From assembly GCF_004193775.1 (NCBI RefSeq), contig NC_041019.1, positions 751,501 through 815,500 of the forward strand: a stretch of 64,000 nt of DNA. The letters are read 5' to 3'. Below, in pieces: positions 11,459-20,012 of this stretch. The stretch is from Glycine soja. Lineage: Eukaryota; Streptophyta; Magnoliopsida; Fabales; Fabaceae. The notes below the pieces were generated by a model. It had not been told where the DNA came from. It was given only the letters and a program-made list of their open reading frames with translations, and did not search any database. How positions within the stretch are numbered: the stretch's first letter is position 1; each line of letters starts with the position of its first letter. The position numbers and the translations under genes are program-made.

Positions 11459-12794
11459 ACTTAGAAACAAGAAAGAGACAAGGTTATTTGTGACTTTGTT
11501 TCCACTTGACCTGTTGGGGCCCACAATGCAATGTAGTATTGTATTGTATGGGTTGAACTTGAATTGCATGCTGGCCTTTCTCGTGTGGCGATTGTATCTG
11601 TGGTTGTGTGCTGTTCCCACGTCTTGGATTGGATAGAGAAATTGCATTTTCCAAGGGACAATCCCTTCTTCAAGGATGTGGACTTTTTTTCTTTATTATT
11701 TTTTTAATTTAAAATTTTAAGAGGAAGAAGGAATGATGCGGGGAAAAGTTTTCAGACTCAAAATAGTTGCGGAGGATTTATATTACTCGCAGATTTTATC
11801 TTGATTAAACTCTGTACGCTCAGATACCATGCAACAACTCTGGCGCATCCCCAATTGTGCTACTTGAGGCTAAACTGGAGTAAAATGATTTTATAACAAC
11901 AAATCATGGTCATAATTAATAAATTAATAAATAATTAGATTATAAATGATTATGATTTGGTATAAATGATTATTGTTTTTAAAGATCGCTTATATAATCA
12001 TTTATGAATATAGCTAGTTATATCTAAAATTAGTTATATAATTGGTTATGGACGAACAAAGTTAAATTTGAAATAACTATTTTTATAAAATTAGTTATGA
12101 TTTTATAATTACTTTTATATAACTAGTTATGGTTATTTTTTTCAAAAAATAGTTTTTTTTAATCATTTAACTGGTTTTTTGTTACTTTTTATTTAATGGA
12201 TGTTACATAAATCTTTTCTCTAATCTCTAATGCAAGAAAAGAACAATCAATATAATTTAATCACATTACGTATAATATCATTTAAATTGATTTACTTAAC
12301 AGTGCAAGTGATACAATTTATTTTAAGTTGATATAAATTGGATTGATTTTTTTAATGATTAATATGTAAATTGATAAAAAAAAAATACATTTTAAAACTA
12401 ATCAATAAAATACATTAATACACAGATATACATTCAGAGTATAATTTCTGTTTAAAAAAAGTATAGTTTCAATTAATTAGCAATCTATCTGAAGTACATT
12501 AAATCACATTTGATTCAACACATTTTCATGGCAAAAAAAAATGTTTCTTTATTTATTGGATAACAATGTTTTTGTGAATTATTTTTTGTTATATCTTTTT
12601 CTTTTAAAATCTCCTTACATGCTTATGTAAAAGAAATTGCATAAAAATTCAACTTTATAAATTTTATAAAACAAAATTTGATCATCACACGGTGATATTT
12701 AGTTACTTCAAAATAATTGTTAATAGATGACACAATTAGATATATATAGGAATTTGTTAATCTAGATAGCTTGTTTTTTAGGAGTGTGTCAATT

Positions 12795-13082
12795 ATTTTT
12801 AAAATACATGTGGGTGTAAGTTGCTAACCTACTTTTTCTAAAAAAGAAATGATTGTACAATAGCAAATATTTGTGGGATTTACTAACTTAGGTCCACTTA
12901 TTTTTTAGAAGTTACACGTTAATAAACTATAATTACAATTGTTCTTACTTCTTAAAATACACTTGGAAGTAAGTAGTTAACATATAAAGAAGTGATGATA
13001 CATTAGTAAATGCTTGTGAAATTTTTTAAGATATATCCACTTAGAAGGTGTATGTTAGTAAATTATAATTACAATTGTTCTT
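12795..13082. repeat. Two-unit tandem repeat of about 140-150 bp
   Basis: Units 12795-12946 and 12947-13082 each begin with a ttaaaatacatg/ttaaaatacact block. They continue with aatagcaaatatttgtg or attagtaaatgcttgtg and a tccactta block. Each ends with ataattacaattgttctta. The units differ by many substitutions, so the duplication is old. No coding content was seen. Confidence 0.6.
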
Positions 13083-13768
13083 AAAAAATAAAGTGAGTCT
13101 TTGTTAAGAAATCTTATTAAATAAAATTGATAATTTTTTTTTAAAATAATCAAAATTAAATAAAAATGTTTATAAAAGTGAAAATATTTTTAAGTAATTA
13201 GTATTTTTGTATTTATTTTCTTATATTGAGGAATGAGAAGTATGAGAAGGAAACAATTAGACATTTATGTAGGCTGACTCACTATCTGTTTCCCCTAAAA
13301 AATTATTTATGGCTGTGAATTGTGAAACAGAAACTACAACCAGAAATTAGGATTTGGTTCGAATGTTATCTGTTTTTATTTTTAAATAAAACAGAAAATA
13401 AGTGAAAATAGGTTTTTTTAAAATTTGGAAAATTTTAAAAGCAGATCCTAATTAAAAACAACAAATCAATGTTTTCATTTACTTTTGAAAAAGTAAAAAC
13501 ACAATGACATTTTAAAGTATATTTTTATTCAATATATATTTTTTAAATCTTAAAATTAAAAAAAAACTTTAATGAAGTCACATCTGATAATTTTAAGGAG
13601 GAGAAATTCTTATATGGTATGTGGGTTTCCTTCTGCCACGTGTATGGCCTCCTTTCGTCGCAACTACAACTATTTTTTTTTTCAATTAAAAGACAAAACA
13701 AAAATAAAAGCAAGAAATTCATATGGATAAGGAAAAGTCATTGACTGTCGTCTCGTCTGCAATGATCA

Positions 13769-14827
13769 ATGGAAGTAGGAATGGCTCGTTGGTGTTTCTC
13801 TCTCGAATTCACTCTTCCACGACGATGCTCCGATGGTGAGACACTCTCTGTTTTCGATCCGAAAGCAGCAGAGTTATAAGGTTCTTCCACAGCGTCAAGT
13901 GTTTGTGGTTGAAGCCAAGGGCAAAAAGGGAATGATGTCTCGTCAATTTCAGCGCAATTCTCCTCCTCCTTTACCCAAGATTGAAGACGATGGCAATCCC
14001 AAATTCGTCATCTTCATTCGCATGGCCAATGTATTCTTCACCATACCATTTCTTAATTAAATTTTAATCTTATCTTAGTCCTTCCTATTATTTATTTATG
14101 CTTTGGTACCCTCTTAGTATCGTATCAGGCAGCACCACTGCTAAAATAATGGTACAAAGACACCCTTGATAGAAATCTCGCTGCTGTTATCTACAGAGTA
14201 AGCTTTTCCCCCACTTTTCTATCTCTCTGTGTCCATATTATGTTGATTAGCGTGTTTTATATTTTATTGCATTGGCATTTGGTAACCAGAAGTGATTTTT
14301 TTTTTTTTAATAATGAAATTGATTAAAAGAAAAGAAAGGAGAAATGGGGCATTCCGAGAATTGAACTCGGGACCTCTCGCACCCTAAGCGAGAATCATAC
14401 CACTAGACCAAATGCCCACCTTGAACAAAATAAATTATTATAACAATGTGAATATTTTCTTATTGGAATTTGTTTACTTTAAAAATGAATAATGCTTGGT
14501 TTGTCTTAGTATGGAGCACAACAAAGTTTGTTTTGTTAAATGTCAATGTGAAACTTGTTGAAGTAAATCAGCCAATAGTAATGTCATAAGCTACTTTCTT
14601 ATGTCCAAATAAGCTCTTTGTAAGTTCTCCCAAAAACACAAGAGATCTTGTGTAATTACTAATTACTATACTGGGCTGTGCTTTCTTAATTTCTCATTGT
14701 CCTGTTTTTGTTGCTGACTGCTTTGCTTCAACTCAAATAGGATGAAAAGGAGGTACAGAAATCTGCATGCAAACAGTACCGTGTATTGCGATCAGCTACT
14801 GATTTCAGATACGGCTACAAACTTCTT
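13769..14827 (+). pseudogene. HHL1-like chloroplast protein pseudogene
   Basis: Three pieces of one plant gene lie in order. Exon 1 (to about 14030) encodes SPPPLPKIEDDGNPKFVIFIRMANV. Exon 2 (about 14097-14197) encodes LWYPLSIVSGSTTAKIMV and then KDTLDRNLAAVIYR. Exon 3 (14741-14827) encodes DEKEVQKSACKQYRVLRSATDFRYGYKLL. These match the HHL1 (HYPERSENSITIVE TO HIGH LIGHT 1) family, thylakoid proteins involved in photosystem II repair. The copy is broken. Exon 2 has lost about 40 bases between IMV and KDT, shifting the frame and creating in-frame TGA TAG. No AG acceptor precedes exon 2. The ATG at 13769 is out of frame with the conserved exon 1 reading. The final exon is absent. Splice borders of exon 3 are still intact, so decay is moderately recent. 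Confidence 0.8.
14346..14417 (-). tRNA. tRNA-Pro (AGG)
   Basis: The minus strand folds into a complete 72-base tRNA. The acceptor stem pairs gggcatt with aatgccc. The anticodon stem ctcgc/gcgag encloses loop TTAGGGT, giving anticodon AGG. The T arm is ccgag-TTCAATT-ctcgg, and the D arm contains the A-box-like tggtctagtgg. Discriminator C is at 14346. All stems pair, so it is probably functional. It lies antisense inside intron 2 of the HHL1-like pseudogene. A run of T for pol III termination would be read downstream on the minus strand, where + strand 14328-14344 is A-rich. Confidence 0.95.
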
Positions 14828-15037
14828 GTAATGCTCCTATAGTTTCTTAGTTTTTTATGCTATACCTCAATAAATGTTTTAAATCCAATTTCACGGTTTA
14901 CAGAGTTGAAATTTTATACATTACAGAAGTTAGAAGACCATTCCCATTTTTTCTAAAATTTTTCTTGTATGACTATATATGTTTTAGATAGAAATTGATC
15001 ATAATGAAGTAAATGGAACCATAGAGTAATCATATGT

Positions 15038-15096
15038 CTATTTACCAGTTGAATTTTTTTTTTTTTTTTTTTTTGCTCAGCTATTTACCAGTTGAA
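15038..15096 (-). mobile_element. Severely truncated retroposed insert with perfect TSD
   Basis: The 16-base sequence ctatttaccagttgaa occurs identically at 15038-15053 and 15081-15096. Between the copies lies only T21 followed by gctcag. On the minus strand this is six bases followed by a poly-A tail, flanked by a perfect target-site duplication. That is the footprint of a 5'-truncated LINE-mobilised insertion. Confidence 0.7.
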
Positions 15097-15161
15097 ATTG
15101 TTCCAAATCATATGATTTCTGGTGCTCTTTTGTGTTTACATATGCTACGTTATTGTCCTAG

Positions 15162-15287
15162 ATTTTTTTTGAGCTAGTTTTGTTTATAAATGTTAGTGGG
15201 AGATTCAAACTGACAACCTTTCTTCGTTCCCTTTTGCCTTCACCTTTAAACTCTCTTTCAACCACTTGGCCAACTTTATATTTCCAT
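15162..15287 (-). mobile_element. tRNA-derived SINE
   Basis: On the minus strand the element starts with an A-box-like ggccaagtggttga and has a B-box-like agtttgaatctc about 50 bases later. It ends in an A8 tail (plus strand 15163-15170). It is flanked by gttattgtcctag (15149-15161) and gttattgtcttag (15288-15300), a 13-base target-site duplication with one mismatch. The pol III boxes, A tail and duplication together identify a SINE. Confidence 0.75.
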
Positions 15288-15369
15288 GTTATTGTCTTAG
15301 TGCAGACTTAATTTACCATTTTTTTCTTTTTTTTTTTACCTAGCACTAAATATATGACTATGTGTTAAC

Positions 15370-15885
15370 ATGGGAAATTGTATAAAAGCAGGGTTGCGGG
15401 ATCGATTTCCTACGGCAAGGACAGTGCAAGAAATGATGGAGACGATGGAGAGAATGATGGAGGACCCTTTTGCTTTCAGCACACTTGAATGGCCTTCATC
15501 ACCCCTTCCAAGTGAGGGAGTGGGAGGGTATCGAAGAAGGGGAAGGGCACCATGGGAAATTGAAGAGTGTGAGGGTGAATACAAGATGAGGTTTGATATG
15601 CCTGGGATGAACAAGGAGGATGTGAAGGTGTGGGTGGAGGAAAAGATGCTTGTGGTCAAGGCTGAGAAGGCACCAAAAAAGAAGCAAGAGAATGAGATTG
15701 TGGAATTACAACAAGAGGAAGAGGAATGGTCTGCTAAGAGTTATGGTAGGTACAGCAGTAGGATTGCTTTGCCTGATAATGTGCAGTTTGAGAATATAAA
15801 GGCAGAGGTTAAGGATGGTGTGCTCTACATAACCATACCCAAGGCTATCAGCTGCTCCTGCATCCTTGATATCCAAGTTCAATGA
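15370..15885 (+). CDS. Organellar small heat-shock protein, alpha-crystallin exon (partial)
   Basis: The 171-residue frame holds a complete alpha-crystallin domain (about residues 60-160) with MRFDMPGMNKEDVKVWVEE. It also has the conserved Arg in SSRIALP (residue 131) and the GVLYITIPK strand (150-158). Upstream of the domain is a Met-rich helix, MMETMERMM (22-30), typical of plastid/mitochondrial sHSPs of the HSP21/HSP26.5 type, which hold unfolding proteins as oligomers. Homology begins near residue 9 (LRDRFPTARTVQ), directly after an AAAGCAG acceptor-like site at 15393. The first eight residues therefore look like translated intron, and the transit-peptide exon is missing upstream. LWD of relatives reads LRD here, and the tail IPKAISCSCILDIQVQ is altered before the terminal motif. 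It is either a decaying remnant or a gene with a distant unseen first exon. Confidence 0.7.
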   Translation: MGNCIKAGLRDRFPTARTVQEMMETMERMMEDPFAFSTLEWPSSPLPSEGVGGYRRRGRAPWEIEECEGEYKMRFDMPGMNKEDVKVWVEEKMLVVKAEKAPKKKQENEIVELQQEEEEWSAKSYGRYSSRIALPDNVQFENIKAEVKDGVLYITIPKAISCSCILDIQVQ

Positions 15886-16155
15886 TTCATTTTGTTTTTA
15901 TGGTCTTTATATAGTTTGATAGAAAGATTTCCTTTAAAAAATAGTGAAATGTGTAGATATATTTTTTTTTAACCAAGTTTAATATTTATTATACTTTTTT
16001 TCACTTACATTTCTCTATTAAAGATCTTGCAACAATAAATAATGGTATAATTAAAATGACATATGTAAATAAGGGGTAATTTTCACTCATAAACCATGTT
16101 CACAAATTCTAAAACTTGCGTTAATGGCAAAAGGTTGGGGGGTGCGAAAACTTAA

Positions 16156-16383
16156 AGGGGTGTTTGATTTGATTGTTTTCTGTTTTCATTTTCAGTCAAA
16201 ATGTATTTGGTTGAATTTTTAAAAATATTTTCAATGAAAATGAAAACTGGAAACAATCAGAAAATGAAAATAATAAAATTTTGTTTTCAGTACAGAAAAT
16301 AAGAAGTCAAATTAAACATATTTTCAGAATTATAATTTTTTGAAAATGAAAACAGAAAATAAAAATGCAAATCAAATATACCC
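16156..16383. mobile_element. Tourist/PIF-Harbinger-like MITE with TAA duplication
   Basis: The left end aggggtgtttgatttg and the reverse complement of the right end, gggtatatttgatttg, form imperfect terminal inverted repeats. Pairing continues inward through ttttctgttttcattttca. TAA occurs on both sides (16153-16155 and 16384-16386). The size is 228 bp with no coding capacity. The TTA/TAA target and G-rich termini followed by gtttgattt point to the PIF/Harbinger superfamily. Confidence 0.7.
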
Positions 16384-17289
16384 TAATTATTCTCACTTAA
16401 ATTGAAATTATTAACTCATTTGGAGAGCAATTTAGAAAAATAATTGTTGCTTTTCATTTATTTTTTCACCTATATTGTCATACAAAATGTTTTTTTTGAT
16501 TTAGATGGTGCGAATTATTTAAATAATGAATTTAAAAGTGTAAGCTGGGATCACTTAAAGATGCATTTGGTTTGACATTTGGGTATCCAAATAGAAATTT
16601 GTTCCTCTCAAATCTTAAATTTAGAGTCATTTAATTTAAGGTATTGTTTGTTTTAATGTTCAATGTTTTAAAGGAGTATTGGTAGGTTAAGGAAGGAAGT
16701 TATTTGTAAACGTCCTTTGGATTCACTCATAAATGATGTTAAACTTTTGATATATTAGAACAATATTGATTTTTCGTGGAAAGTTATATCTGTTTGTTTT
16801 ACAAATTATTTTTTGGTTAAATTGAATATAATTTTTACTCAACCTGAGATTTATCCCAAAGTTACTCTTTTCTTTCTTTTTCCGTTAAAAACCTCCAAAC
16901 ATAAATTTAAATCAAATTACATTAAACGCACTTTTAACTAAATTTAACTTTACAAGTTTAACCCAACTTTACTTTTTAAAATGTAATCCAGGCACATGCT
17001 TATGTCTAACAGAATCAACAAAAACATTACTATTCATGTAACATTTGGTAGGTTGTGGACTATATTGACTGGCAAAATGAATTTGAGGGGACCTTTATAA
17101 CATAAATATTAATTCTTCACAATTTTAAGAACCAAAATTACTCTAATAGACGCACTATCTATAATATGTCAGAAGTTAATTAATTCTCAACATAAAACAA
17201 CACTTAAAGCGTCAATAATTTTAAAACGTTAGAATTAAAAAAAAAAGATTAGTTGCACAATCAAAAGCTCATTATAATAATTATTCATA

Positions 17290-17636
17290 GGTTTAATTAT
17301 ACTTTTATTCTTCTAAATATCACTATTGTATAAATTGATTTTTTTAGGTATAACAAATATTGATATTTAGTCTTTAAAGTTTTAATTGGAATTCTAAAGT
17401 ATTATAATTGTGTAATTTTTATCCCTCCAGTGTATAAACTGTTAATAGGAATAGTATTGATCTAATAAAAAGAAGGACTAAAATCGCATAAGACAATATA
17501 TAAGGGATATAATTGGTTCAATTGAAATAGGAAAGATTAAAATCACATGATAGGCTCAATTAATACAATTAAAATTTGAAGAACTAAAATTATACAATTG
17601 TGATACCTAAGAGATCAAAAGTGCAAATAAAATTTA
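17290..17636. mobile_element. MITE with about 45-bp terminal inverted repeats
   Basis: The left end (ggtttaattatacttttatt, then ctaaatatcactattgtata) is the inverted complement of the right end near 17590-17636. The right end, reverse-complemented, gives attttatttgcacttttgat and then taggtatcacaattgtata. The interior is AT-rich and non-coding. The ends resemble widespread legume repeats beginning with a variant of ggtttaattgcacttttggt. The superfamily was not assigned. Confidence 0.6.
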
Positions 17637-19791
17637 CTTTTAAATACATTGTGCTATTAATCCTAAATATAAAAAATATTGTCTTATATATATATTTTAA
17701 TAAATCATAAAAACTATTTTATAGTTTATATTCACCAAAAGAAATAAAGGTATACATTAATATAAATAAATGCATATTGTCTTTAAATATATACATTAGT
17801 ATAGATTAAATATTATACTGTCTTTTTTTTAACCAAAATATATACTGTCTTATACTTTTAACTTCTGAACATTACTTGCAGCAAAAAAAAAAAAAACACG
17901 TGAAATTTAATTTTTATAGTTATTTGTTTTCTAAACTTGAAAAAATAAGCAACTCAGGTACATGTTTCTATTCATAACTATTTATTTTATACATGAATTT
18001 ACAAAAAATTCATACACCTTGTTGAATTAATTAAACTCATCGGTATTCATAACTAAATGTACATTAACTCTTAATAAATCATAAACATACATTTTATTCA
18101 TATATTTATCATAAATATATCAAAATAAAAATATAAACAAATATAGTATAATAATTATGATTTTAACTTATTTATAATGAACTCTCAATATAGAAGGTTT
18201 GAAAATGTTCATAATTGAGATTTTCTTAAAACAAAATATCTAAACAAATCAAGCCATGTGCCATTAAGGAAAAAAAAAGAATGTACAGAATAAAAGTTTT
18301 ACATATTAAAAAAGGAACCAAATGAATTTATAATACAAAAGTAAATTTTATTAAAACAATGGGAAATGTTGGATGGACCAGTCCATGCTATTTAACATTT
18401 TAAGAAGAGAAAGAGAGAAAAATATAAATATAATAAATAATTAATATTGTGTTATAAGAAGGAAATAAAGAAAAATAATTTTGTTAATAAAGTGTTTGTA
18501 AAATGGAAGTGTTCATATATCATTCTTGTAAGACAATTTTGTTAATCATTAATTAGAAATAATGATTAAAAATTAATATAATATTTCATTAAGAACATGA
18601 TAAAATCATGTCAATAGCATTGTGTTTAAACAATGGTTAATCACTTAATCGTTCTGCATAAAAAATCACTTAATCATTATTAAAAAGTATGCATCAAACA
18701 GCACGTTGTTGGGTTGGCCTAGATGGAACAACAATAATTGCAGAAATGGCCGTTGGACATTATTTTTTTTATCTATACTTGCTTTAGATTTGCCCCCGCT
18801 CATATTTCCTTGGTCCAAATTCAAACCATAATAACAATCCTACTAAAGTTAGCATAAACAATATTGGATTTGGTTAATATGATCTTACAAATTATTTTTT
18901 AGGAAGCTACTTATTGTTTGGACCGTGAATAAAGTTATTTGTTTGTTTAGTCAACACACAATAAACGAATAATCCACTAATAATGTAAAAAAATTATAAT
19001 ATTATCTAGTCATAAATTATTATTTATAACAAATTATTTCTTTATAAAATAATTACAATAAAACTAAAAATTGATTAACATTATAGCATTTTTTTTTCGA
19101 ACACACCTATACTATATACAACTTAATATTTTCTCAGTATTGAGACATTAATAATATATTTTTTAAAATATTTTTATTATTAATTAAAATTTATTAGAAA
19201 TTATAAAATTTAGTGAAACAATGAGTCTTATAAATTTACAGTTTACGATAAATTTCAATCATAATTTGTTTTTAAAATTGCATTAACAAATACAGTATGT
19301 TACTAACATTCCATTTCTCCACTTTTCAATAATCATTCAATCCATCACAAATTATATTTAGATAAAATGGAATTTGTTTTTTGGTAATTGAAAAATGGAA
19401 TGTTAAATGCAACAGCAAACAAATCTAACGGCCAAAAACGACAAAATAAAAGAAAAAAAATTAGGAAAACTAGACGTTAGGGAAAATAAGATTAGCACGA
19501 AATAATTCAAACTTGTGGGCCAAATCCGTAGCGGAATCCATACCAAAATAAAATTAAAAATAGAGTATATGTTAAGTAGAGTGAAAAAAAAATTGCGATA
19601 TAAAAATTTTAAGATAAAGTATAAAAATATAAATCTTATATCATTTTAATATTTTTTTTCTTGAATATTTTTCTCTTCAAACGAATGGGAGAAAGTGTCC
19701 TTTATTTTCAGAATGAGACGAAGATTCATATTAGGGCCAGAATCCACGTCGTGTCCAATTCATACTCCAACCAAGGAGCCTAGCGAGTCAG

Positions 19792-19799
19792 TATAAATA
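19792..19799 (+). promoter_or_regulatory. Candidate TATA box for the WVD2-like gene
   Basis: TATAAATA lies 213 bases upstream of the ATG at 20013, a plausible distance for a roughly 180-base 5' leader. It follows a comparatively GC-rich stretch. The assignment rests on position and consensus alone. Confidence 0.5.
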
Positions 19800-20012
19800 C
19801 CAAAGTAAAATTAAAAAAACCTCAGCGTTACTCAAACAATATCCAATAGGCGGTGCCATTGAGATTTTGTGTATTGGGAATTTACGTTTATTGGACCGTT
19901 TAATTTGTGATTCACATTAATTTCTGAAGCACCAGAGTTTAGGTTCAGTCTTCTGAATGTGGTTAGAGTTGTTTGTTTGTTTGTTTGTCGAGTAAGGGTT
20001 TTGCTTTGGGTT

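Larger units (their letters stand above)
11028..13768. other. Intergenic DNA after PP2A B'
   Basis: The interval starts with the PP2A 3'UTR. It also holds a possible T-tailed SINE (11362-11458) and a two-unit tandem repeat (about 12795-13082). The stretch at about 11990-12160 is rich in dispersed attagttat-type motifs. No supportable gene is present. Confidence 0.5.
15886..20012. other. Intergenic DNA with MITEs
   Basis: There is no supportable gene. The interval holds a Tourist-like MITE (16156-16383) and an element with long inverted ends (17290-17636). A candidate TATA box for the next gene is at 19792-19799. The rest is AT-rich unique-looking DNA. Confidence 0.5.

Noticed and set aside
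11990..12160. Possible structured RNA from repeated attagttat motifs
   Set aside because: The motifs are irregular in spacing and AT-rich; no stable conserved stem could be argued by eye.
13769..15885. HHL1 fragment plus sHSP exon as gene pieces captured by a Helitron or Pack-MULE
   Set aside because: HHL1 is expected here by synteny with ARR11 and the kinase, its introns are retained, and I found no element termini around the pair. In-place decay is simpler.
14741..15885. Fusion transcript joining HHL1 exon 3 to the sHSP exon
   Set aside because: The splice sites would allow it, but nothing in the sequence requires it and the upstream frame is already broken.
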